From: Caprella mutica
Lineage: Eukaryota > Arthropoda > Malacostraca > Amphipoda > Caprellidae
Direction of reading: 5' to 3'
NCBI GenBank assembly: GCA_947561585.1
Contig: CANNZV010000261.1
Location: 186,001-250,000, forward strand
Length of the DNA stretch: 64,000 bases
Position 1 is the stretch's first letter; every line of letters begins with the position of its first letter. The notes under the pieces are model-generated. The model had not been told where the DNA came from. It saw only the letters and a list, made by a program, of their open reading frames with translations, and did not search any database. This document shows, one piece after another, positions 23,201 through 35,200 of this stretch. Position numbers and translations under genes: made by a program.

Positions 23201-26200
23201 GTTGAGATATTAATTGTGCAGGTGCTGGCCAGGAATTTTCCGTTCTTCTGCTAATGAATCGACCTCTAACCTTTTCAATGAGAAATTCTAGAACTGCATT
23301 TGTTCAATGTGGTGGAGCCTCAAAGCAGTACAATGATTTTTTTGTTACTATATTATAATATATTATATAGTGGCAATTTTCCTCAGTGGCAATTTTCCAG
23401 GTGGCAGTTTTCTCATAGTGGCAGTTTTCCCACAGTGACAGTTTTCCCACAGTGGCGATTTTCCTACAGTGGCAGTTTTCCCGGTGGCAATCTTTCCAGT
23501 GGCAATTTTCCGCGCACGAGTTTATATAACGATATTTTCTTGAAATATTTTCATAATAAGGCTTCGGAAATAATAATAATAATAAGGCTTAAAATTATTT
23601 AAGGAAATAAAATACTATATATATTTGGTATCTCGTATACCTGTTTTTATCTTTTATATTTTCTAATAAGTTCTAAATAGATCGCATGCCAAACCAGTAA
23701 AAAATGATGATCAGATCGCATAGCAAACTAGCACCAAATAATATGAAACACCATTAACCGATGACAAGTTGCCATCATCGTGAATGAATGCATGAATGAT
23801 TATATCCATTAAATTAATAATGGCAACAAAGATAATATCTTAGCATCATACCTATCATTTTTTCCGTTGATATTTCATGGATTTTCATTAGTGTACCTGA
23901 CGATCCTCCACAACAGAATTATAGTTTGTGATATCTTCCGAGAAACTGGGGGTTCTGGGGGTTTTTCATAGAAACCCTTCACCTCCTGAATCACTGTTTC
24001 TGTTCTTTTTGGTTTTGTTATCATTTCCTTGTGAATTGAACAAGTTTCATTGAATAGACCACGAACTCTTGGAAACTTTTTCAGGTGGTAAGATTTAGCC
24101 GCCCTTCCACTTGTCATGGAATGAAGCATGAATTTTCGACATACTGTTGAAGAAGGTGTTTTGGCAAACTACAGAGTACAGGAAGATGCATTTCTTCTCA
24201 AATTCAAAAATATTTTTAAGGTTTAAGAAAAATGCTAATATTAATAGGATAAAATCCATTCTATATACTTTATGAACATAATGACGTCCTCCAATTTCGC
24301 AATATAAAAATGACGCTTCTGACGGAACACAGTGTAAGCATGTTCAAAGCAATTAAAATAATCAAATAACTGACCAGTCTGAGGAATTATCCGTAGATTT
24401 TTTTTCAGAAACGTTAATTTTTTTGAAAAGTGCCCCCCCTTGACTGAATCCTAGATACGCCCCTGTGCTGAATAGTGTGTTGTAGGCTGCATTAATTACT
24501 AGTAACATTAATTCACGCCAAATTCAACTAATTATTGAACATTTCGTGTTCTCCAATCTCTGACTAAATCAAATCTTAATAAGCTAACTTGTTGTCGGTT
24601 TTTAGGACAGTGGGAGTATATGGCGGACAGTGATGTTTAGTGTCAGGCACCGGGAACTGGAATATTAGGGAATTAAACAGTAGCTGTTCTAATTAACATT
24701 CTTCGCATTTAAACTTTACCAAAGTTCTCCTATTTATCGTTTGTACGTCTGTGTGTGCTATTGGTTGTTTATATTATTTGCTTTATTCAGATAGCTGAGT
24801 AATTTCTAGTTGTCACAGCCATAATGTTTCACAAACGTACTAATCTAATATTTCATTGAATCCCGCAAATTAAATTTCCTCTCCAAAGTCGATTACCTGC
24901 TAATACTTGTCCACTAAAGCGGCGTTTACACTATCAGTTTTGACTGTGGACGTGACTGTCAATTACACCTCTCCACCCCCACTCCACCCTCGTAGTTTCG
25001 GTGACTGACGTTCAGACTATAAAGAGTTGGTCAGTGTTGCTGAACGACACACATTGGCTTTAGTCACCAGAGAAACCTTTATATTATACTTGATATTTGT
25101 TTATATTGTTTATTTGTTAATATTTAAATTGTACTACAGCAAATTCATTCAGTCATCACAATGTAACTTAATGAAATAGCATATGTAAATCAAAATTGAT
25201 CTTGATTATCATTGTTCAATGTTCATCTTAAAATTCTATATCAATATCAATAATTAGAAATAATTCAATGCGTTCCAGTTACATTATTATATATTTACTA
25301 GGAAATTATTGCGAAATGTTTCTCGTTCATCCTATTTTATTTAAATTAGCTATGATCTCTTTCAATGAAATTTTCATTATTATTCATTTTCATAAAAATA
25401 AAAACTGTCATTAATACACATTGGTTCATCATATTTAAATTATGAAAAAGTCTTAATAAAATGAGGACTACTGTCGCAGATTAGCTTTCATCATCGCACA
25501 CCTTGTGTGACTGACAATCACTCAACTCGTCAACCTATGCCTAGCATTGACAGATTTCATAGCGTGAATGACATGAAGAGAGCAAAAGAGAGCAACTTTT
25601 GTGGTGGGGAGGGAGAGAATGTTGTGATTGACACTCACGTCCACAGTCAAAACTGATAGTGTAAACGCCGCTTTACTTGCTAACTTTATTTTTCCGTCAT
25701 GCAAAAAACCTATGGGGTAAATGTTACATTACCGTTCTATTCTGAATTAGCGATCGTGAATCTTAGAGTAGTTTTTTTTGGCAAACCATCAATAATTAAT
25801 TAATCTTTTTAACAAAAGGACTTTTTAAGAAGAAGACTTTTTGTTAAAAAGTCTTTTGTTAATTAATCTTGTAAAATAATCTTATTCATCATTAATACGT
25901 TACCCCATTATTTAATTAATTTATTCAAACTTAATGTTGTTATAATTTTCGTTTTTCCGAAAACTGTTTCTGTTTCGAGGTTAGGAGCGTGAGTGAAGAA
26001 TAAAGATACCAAGACAGCTACAATTCATTTACCTCGTTAACTGTTAAGATACCCTTACGTACAAATAATAGTGAGAAATAACATTGTGAAGGATGTTATT
26101 CAGACATGCTAGTGTGTTGATTTACATCAGTAGCTAATATTTGAATACAGTCGTACATGCATGGGTAATAAATATTTGTAATATCCTAATTATATATAGA

Positions 26201-29200
26201 TATTAAGGACTGAATGTTCTAATAGTGAATACTTCTCAGATTTATCTTCCTTATCAAAATAGTGTGTTTTTATCGACATATAGTTAGTTAAATGTCTAGA
26301 TAGAGTATGTTCTTACTTTGATAGTTCTAGATCATAGCAAATTATTTCCCCATCGCTGTGATTGCCTCTGCAAGCATTGCAGTACTCATTGCTTCCAGAA
26401 CTGAAATAGAATAAAGTTTAACAGTAATAAACGATCATAAATAGGTTAAATTAGTAATTAATAATTGATTTCGCTATTTTAATAAAATAAATTTTAATAT
26501 GAATGGGATATTGTTCAGAATATCATAACAGTTATTGTTTTACCTAAATAAATGATCATTATTTACATTTATTTATTGAAACATAACTACCGATATCTAA
26601 TTTCCATATAATTCATTCTATCTATTCAACACACTGACCTGAGTTTGACTGCCCTGGTAACTCCCTCATTCACAGTTGTGAAATTCTTGTCGCTTAACTT
26701 ATCCACCAACTGTTTGGCTTCAGAAACAGAGAGAGAACATCTCGCTAGATACAGACACCAGAATCTGTAACGTAGAAACACCAAACACAGTACTTACCAT
26801 TATTACTGGAAGTAACAAGCGTCATGCAATTGAAATGATATTGACAATGAGTTATTAGATATTTCACACCGCAATGATCAGTACGTACTATAAAGTCTGA
26901 TAGTTAATGAATATATTATATACCTCATATTGAGTAATTATATATTATATCGAGTTATTATATATCATATCGAGTTATTATATATCATATCGAGTTATTA
27001 TATATCATATCGAGTTATTTTATATCATATCGAGTTATGATTATCATATCGAGTTATGATACATCATATCGAGTTATGATTATTATATCGAGTTATGATT
27101 ATCATATCGAGTTATGATACATCATATCGAGTTATGATTATCATTCGAGTTATGATATATCATATCGAGTTATTATGTATCATATCGAGTTATGATATAT
27201 CATATCGAATTATGATATATCATATCCAGTTATGATAAATCGTATCGAGTAATGATGAATCATATCGATATATGATATATCATATCCAGTTATGATATAT
27301 CATATCCAGTTATGATATATCATATCCAGTTATGATATATCATATCGAGTTATGATATATCATTTCCAGTTATTATAAATCATATCAAGTTATGATATAC
27401 ATATCGAGTTATGATATATCATATCGAGTTATGATATATGATATCCAGTTATGATATATCATATCCAGTTATGATATATCATATCCAGTTATTATATATC
27501 ATATCCAGTTATGATATATCATATCCAGTTATGATATATCATATCCAGTTATTATAAATCATATCAAGTTATGATATATCATATCGAGTTATGATATATC
27601 ATATCGAGTTATGATATATCATATCGAGTTATGATATATCATATCCAGTTATGATATATCATATCCAGTTATGATATATCATATCCAGTTATGATATATC
27701 ATATCCATATTCCACTCCACATTTCAACACAAATTCATGGAATTATAAAAATTGCAACATATATATTGCTTTAGAAATATATCCATATATGCTTCTGATA
27801 TATACAAATATTAATTATTTAAGATCATTAAATGAATTTACCAATAAATATCTTTTCTTGGTAAGGCTTCATATTGGTTTTCACATTGATTTGTCATGTT
27901 GATATGTCAATAGATGAAATACTATGGTTCATTATAGTTTTTATCACTCACGTTCTGGAGTCCTCTGCAGAGTCTGTTGGCGCTAAGTTGCATATCATTG
28001 TGAAGACATTCTCTTGAGAGTGTGGTGGGATGTCTGTGATATGGAGAGATGGAGGTGAACCATCTCTGCTACGGGGCAAAGGATTCTTTTCACCAGGAGT
28101 GAAATTAGCGCAGAACTTGAAGGTGAACCCTGTTGAAAGGATAAAATAGGGGATTATTGTATATTTACGTCATCTCGTAATTGATTTGGAATTATAAAAC
28201 TATTTATTTCATGAATTAAACAGATAGGAAATGATATTTTGTATGGAAAATTTTCTATTTCCTTATTTTTCCTCATTTTTAATCACAGAATAAGTTAAAA
28301 TAAATTTTAAAAGTAGACTTATAAATAAACAACGTTAAATAATTATTTATTTTAATCCTTATGTTTATGTTATCTTCTTCAAAATACAAATATATTTTTA
28401 ATGGAATGTTATATTTATATGTAGAACATATGTATAATTGAAAGTAATTGATATAATGAGTTATGTTTATATCATTCAAATTAAAATACCTTTCAAATTA
28501 TTAGTTTGACCTGTGTGGGTCTAATTGACTTATAAGACCAGTGTAAGAAATAACAGTCAAATTGACTCGCTTAGATAGTCCCTTTGACTCGATGTTTTTC
28601 TCCAGTGTAACATCCGTTCTAACTGCTAAGTTCTTTTACCAACTCATTTCAAGTCACTTGAGTATTATTTGTAGCAGTTCTTGTCAAATACTCAGTACAC
28701 CATTAGTTATTTTGTAGCAGTTCTTGTCAAATACTCAGTACACCATTAGTTATTTTGTAGCAGTTCTTGTGCAAAATAATGGTTAGATTATATACCTAAA
28801 AGTTAAAATGGTAAGTCACATAAATATAATAACATGAATTATTAATAAGATTGAAATTCTTAATAAGATTGAAATTCTTAATAAGATTAAAATTCTTAAT
28901 AAGATTAAAATTCTTAATGAGATTAAAATTCTTAATGAGATTAAAATTCTTAATAAGATTGAAATTCTTAATAAGATTGAAATTCTTAATACGATTTTAA
29001 CATTTAAATCACTTATTTTTTGAGCAAAAGCACTTTCTGAAATTATGGTTTTGATCTAAAAAGTTATTTAATATACTGTTATTTTCGTTTTCTTTATTTG
29101 TTAAATGGCAAAAACTTTAAAGGCTTATTGCATATTATCACCAAGAATTAATATGATTTTAATTCTTAATAAGATTAAAATTCTTAATAAGATTAAAATT

Positions 29201-32200
29201 CTTAATAAGATTAAAATTCTTAATAAGATTAAAATTCTTAATAAGATTAAAATTCTTAATAAGATTAAAATTCTTAATGAGATTAAAATTCTTAATAAGA
29301 TTGAAATTCTTAATACGATTTTAATTCTTAATAAGATTAAAATTCTTAATAAGATCAAAATTCTTAATGAGATTAAAATTCTTAATAAGATTAAAATTCT
29401 TATTAAGATTAAAATTCTTAATGAGATTAAAATTCTTAATGAGATTAAAATTCTTAATAAGATTGAAATTCTTAATAAGATTAAAATTCTTAATAAGATT
29501 AAAATTCTTAATATGATTAAAATTCTTAATAAGATTAAAATTCTTAATGAGATTAAAATTCTTAATAAGATTGAAATTCTTAATAAGATTGAAATTCTTA
29601 ATGAGATTAAAATTCTTAATAAGATTAAAATTCTTAATGAGATTAAAATTCTTAATGAGATTAAAATTCTTAATAAGATTAAAATTCTTAATAAGATTAA
29701 AATTCTTAATGAGATTAAAATTCTTAATAAGATTGAAATTCTTAATAAGATTAAAATTCTTAAGAAGATTAAAATTCTTAATATGATTAAAATTCTTAAT
29801 AAGATTAAAATTCTTAATGAGATTAAAATTCTTAATAAGATTGAAATTCTTAATAAGATTGAAATTCTTAATAAGATTAAAATTCTTGATAAGATTAAAA
29901 TTCTTAATAAGATTAAAATTCTTAATAAGATTAGAATTCTTAATAAGATTAAAATTCTTAATATGATTAAAATTCTTAATAAGATTAAAATTCTTAATAT
30001 GATTAAAATTCTTAATAAGATTAAAATTCTTAATGAGATTTTAATTCTTAATAAGATTAAAATTCTTAATAAGATTAAAATTCTTAATAAGATTAAAATT
30101 CTTAATAAGATTAAAATTCTTAATAAGATTAAAATTCTTAATAAGATTAAAATTCTTAATAAGATTAGAATTCTTAATAAGATTAAAATTCTTAATAAGA
30201 TTAAAATTCTTAATAAGATTAAAATTCTTAATAAGATTAAAATTCTTAATATGATTAAAATTCTTAATAAGATTAAAATTCTTAATGAGATTTTAATTCT
30301 TAATAAGATTCAAATTCTTAATAAGATTAAAATTCTTAATAAGATTAGAATTCTTAATAAGATTAAAATTCTTAATATGATTAAAATTCTTAATAAGATT
30401 AAAATTCCTAATAAAATTGAAATTCTTTATAAGATTATAATTCTTAATAAGATTAAAATTCTTACTAAGATGTAAAATACCTTCAGATTAACGTCTTATG
30501 TAACAATTTAATTATGCGCCATGAATACGTCTAATACTTGTAGATTTATAATTGTTCGTGTAAAATGTTATTTGAAATCAATAATCATATTACACTCATC
30601 ATGTATGTTAAAAACATAATGGAAAATATCAATTATAAAGGAAAATATCAATTATAATGAAAAATTCCAATTATAATGGAAAATTTCAATTATAACAGAA
30701 AATTTCCATTAAAATTTCCATTATAATGGAATTATTTCAGAGCGGAATTCCTTCAGATGGTAAAATATGAATATTGACCCACCTATCGAATATGTAATAG
30801 CTGTAAATTAGTAACGTGGACATAATTAATTTGACTAAAATCATTAAAATATGATTATATTATAATGCCTAATATTTAATTCAGTCTGGAGAAAACTATA
30901 AAATCAAAGTGTGAAATAACAGATAATAATATCAACTGTAACAAAATTGTACTAATTAAATGTGTACTGTGTACATAGCATTATTCATCTTACAGTAATT
31001 TTGTTAGGTATGGTTATATCGAGTAATCATTTATAGTTTAAATTATTCTCCACATTAACTTCCAATTCAGCCTCAATATTGTTTTAGTGCATAGACACAT
31101 TCATAGAACTCACTTGTGCTGAAAGTTTTTCCATCCAATATCTTCATCTTGTGACTAATTGCAGAGGGACAGCTGATGTAGAGGTAACAGTTACTGGCTA
31201 ATTTACTGAGAAGAACACCGAGACTGAAATCAGTAACCAGACAGCCACGGAACAATGTGATGGTGCAACTGAAACGAATGAAATAACTTAACATTCGTAA
31301 ACAAATGAGAAACAAATAATAGAAAACTAATTAACTGGGGTCTTTCCCAGAAAAGCGGCGAAAAATATTTAGTAATATCAGGGTGGGGCGTAAGTTTGGA
31401 AGCAAATGAAAGTGCATATTATAATCCAACGAAAAATATATTTAATAATTTACAGTTATGTATTATTACATAAGGGTTTTAAGAATTCAAAAATCATAAA
31501 TTTATTCAAAATTTCCCCCCTTGTTTTTAATAACAGCCTCAAATCTCCTCCGAACTCCTCCTACTGCGGCACGCAACTGTTATTGTGAAATTTCCTTCCA
31601 AGATCTCTGGAGCGAACGCTTTAAATCATCCACACTGCGATGGAATTTACCACAGGCCTTTGATTCAAGAATGGACCATACCGAAAAGTCCATAGGATTA
31701 ACATCTGGGGAGCAGGGAGGCCACATTTCTTTGGACCAAAACCGTGGAAGATGGTCATGGCACCAGTTTTGAGTGACATTTGCAGTATGTGAAGTCGCGC
31801 CGTCTTGCTGAAATGTCCATAGAGTGTCATTACCGAAGTGATCCTTAGCTGACTCCAACATTGGCGTCAAAATATTCTCAATATAACATTTAGCATTGAT
31901 TTTGGCACCTTGTTCCACAAAAATTAAAGGAGATCTCCAAGTTTCTGAAACGGCGGCCCAGACCATTACTGAAGCAGGTTTCATGGTTCTGTGGACAGTT
32001 TTTTGGTTGAATGGGATGTCTTTTGCACTTTTACCAATTATTCTGTCATTCCTCCGGTTGTGAGCCATTTCCACTGTGAAAATTTTTTCGTAAGACTAAA
32101 CAATTTCACCAGCCGTGCCAGACTTCAATTCTCTCAGAAGTGCTTTGCTTCTCTCCAATCTCTTTTTCTTTACAGCTTCTGCCAGATCTGACTCTTTTGG

Positions 32201-35200
32201 AGGGTGAAAGAGGACATCTTTAGGTCTTCTTTGACAACTCTTCTCATTGTTCTGGGACTCACATTAGCTGTTTTGGCTAACAATCGTATTGACCTTTTCG
32301 GGTTCCTCCTGATCTTCTCTCGGGCACATTTTATCAATTGTTTGGTGCGTTGTGAGCGTGGTCTACCAATTCTTGGACGATCAGTCAAGTCTCCTCTCTC
32401 ATTAAAACGCTTCACACACTTCCAAACAGTCGATCTCACTATTGAGAGACGGAATCTGACTTCCCGGCACGGTGTAGAGCAATAATGGCTTCTCTTTTAT
32501 CTGACATTTTTGAATTGACTAAATTTTTGTAAAAAATAACACTGCCACGTCATAATGTAGTGTCTCTACTACAGTTCAAACCCTATCACCTACTTAGGAA
32601 CTTATTTTTAAGAATTATATTAATGTTTGAAAAATTGCTTCCAAACTTACGCCCCACCCTGTATTTACATTAAATGTGTATCATAGTTACCGAGTTAATA
32701 AAATTAAATGAAAATTAGATCATTGAGATTTATTAATGATAACCAATATGATAATGATAACTAATATGATAATGATAACCAATATGATAATGATAACCAA
32801 AATGATAATGATAACCAATATGATAATGATAACCAAAATGATAATGATAACCAAAATGATAATGATAACCAATATGATAATGATATCCAATATGATAATG
32901 ATAACCAATATGATAATGATAACCAAAATGATAATGATAACCAAAATGATAATGTTAACCAATATGATAATGATAACCAATATGATAATGATAACCAATA
33001 TGATAAAGATAACCAAAATGATAATGATAACCAAAATGATAATGTTAACCAATATGATAATGATAACCAATATGATAATGATAACCAATATGATAATGAT
33101 AACCAATATGATAATGATAACCAATATGATAATGATAACCAATATGATAATGATAACCAATATGATAATGATAACCAATATGATAATGATAACCAATACG
33201 TATTACAGGTAATTCCTGTTAAATATTGTGTCCAATAAATTAATAATTAATGATATTAAATATAAATATATTACTAAATATTTTGCTCCGCTATTCTGGG
33301 AAAGACCCATTAACTGTTTTAGTAGCTCTTCATTAGAGGTATATTGAATCCTGATGCTTATTGTTTAATTTATCAAGAATATTAAGTAGATTCACTTCCA
33401 ATTATTGATATATAGCTGATTTACATTTATTTGTGAAATAAAAATATCCAGAACAAATTGTTTTACAACTAACTAAATTAATTGAGATGAGTAATAACGA
33501 AATTCTTATTGTTTGGGAATATAAATTAGAGGTTTACCCTGAATGAATAGAAGCTGGGAATAATAAACATTGAAATATAATTTGAAGTAATAATAATTAA
33601 GGTCACCAACGTACTTGATTTTCTTCAATTTCTTAAAGAGGTCATCGTCCGTAACTTTGAACTCGTCATGACTTTTTCTCATGTTCAGCGCCATGGATTT
33701 CGTCTGGCCAATGTTCAGGTGGTTGGTTCCCTTTGTCGCACTGGTTTGAGCGTGATAGAGTGTTTCCACTAGGGATTTCACCCCCTTGTCATCTTCCACG
33801 TTGAAGCTTGGATGAGAAGCTACTGCTGCTGACATCATTTTGATAATGACATTGTCATGTTCTGTGTCTGACACTAAGTCTAAGCAGTATGGATAATCTG
33901 GCTTAACATCCTTAGCCATAATCTCTGACATCGTATCTGCAATCTTGAATGTTTCTCCAGTAGAATGAAGTCTCAGTATGAGGAAGCGAAACACATTCAG
34001 ATATCTGTCGATGGGAGAAGAAAGATTTTAAATACGGTGCCTTAGTAGAAAATGATGAAGAAATAATAACAATGAAATGATAATACTAAGACTATGGTAA
34101 GAATATTCAAAAGATTGGCGGTGTTCTTTTACTTCTATATTTAAGAATTGATATTTTATTTACTTTAATTTATACACATTTCGAATTTCTTGAAAAATCA
34201 ATTTATTACAAATATTAATCATTTAAATAATCAATTGAAATATTCCTTTTATACAATTTAATCAAATTTTGATTATAACAAAAACTCATCATATTTTTCC
34301 CAGTTATTATCATTTCAATTGGTGTTCAAATTTCAATGAAAAATTATAGTATTTACAAATACTATAATCTCAAATATATTTCTATTGATACTGAAATTAT
34401 GTTTTAGACTTTAAAAAAAATGTTTTTCCATTTTAGGTCGATTAAGTCAGGACAAATTCTATTTCAAAATTCTCTTTTGACTGAACATAATATACATTAT
34501 ACAGGTAAGGTTTAATATCATTGAAAGTAATTATTCGATTATACTAAATGCTAATCACGATAATGAATATCTTATAATAACAACTTAAACATATACTAGA
34601 CTTACCCTTCCATTTTGTTCTCCAACGAATGAGGCGAAAGATCCAGAAATCCGACAAATTGTTGCTTCGAAACAGCAGTAACATTAACGCTGTCCAGACT
34701 ACTTTGTACAGCGAGTGAGGCGAAGAATTCATGGATGGAGAGATGGAAGAAAGAGTACGTTTTGGATATTAGGGAACACTCTGAAATTTCTGGTATCAGA
34801 ACGTTCTCCAATAGATTGTCCATATCTCTGACACTAGGACATGCTCTTTTGCAGGACTTTTTCAATAGTTCATATTGTTTTGCATTGAAGACTGTTTTCC
34901 CGAGTCCTATGAGTTGAAGACTGTGTTCACAAATGATGTCCATGATAATTTGTGCTGAATCAGAGGCTCCATCATTATATAGTTTCTGTGATAATCCCTT
35001 CAAAATCTGTTTGTAGATTCCACTGAATATATCTACTTCATTTGTCAACTGCATTTCATTTCCAGGTGTTCTGTAGAGCGTACAGAAGAATGCCAGAAGT
35101 AATGGAGTGTTGAAAACTCCCCTGACCTTCTGGTTGAGATTTTGGAACTTTTCAACAATCTCCTCTTCATTCACATCGGGAAGTTGCGCTGCGTAGCTCC

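Larger units (their letters stand above)
21323..24465. mobile_element. 3.1-kb palindromic DNA element with 8-bp target duplication
   Basis: TGCTGAAT stands on both sides (21315-21322, 24466-24473). Ends read CAGGTGCGTATAC and, inverted, CAGGGGCGTATCTAG, both followed by a G-run. About 1.4 kb on each side are inverted copies: for example AAATATTTTTGAATTTGAGA and GTTCGTGGTCTATTCAATGA occur on the plus strand at about 21640 and 21780, and on the minus strand at about 24210 and 24070. The 8-bp duplication and CAGGGGCG ends are hAT-like, whereas the coding remains look Tc1/mariner-like. Sits in intron 6. Confidence 0.82.
31338..33308. mobile_element. hAT-like element with ATTAACTG target duplication
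   Basis: ATTAACTG occurs at 31330-31337 and 33309-33316. The inverted ends begin GGGTCTTTCCCAGAA and run for about 40 bp into AAAATATTTAGTAATAT. An 8-bp duplication is typical of hAT elements. No hAT transposase is inside. Its interior instead holds a mariner insertion and an 18-bp array, so the original element was short (about 0.2 kb plus the array). In intron 2. Confidence 0.88.

Noticed and set aside
29105..30475. 456-codon plus-strand frame of KILNKI repeats
   Set aside because: An 18-bp satellite gives six-codon periodicity. Variants are residue-changing without pattern, and it lies in an intron of the minus-strand gene.
32720..33212. 158-codon frames on both strands
   Set aside because: 18-bp satellite inside a transposon. 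Both strands are open for the same arithmetic reason.
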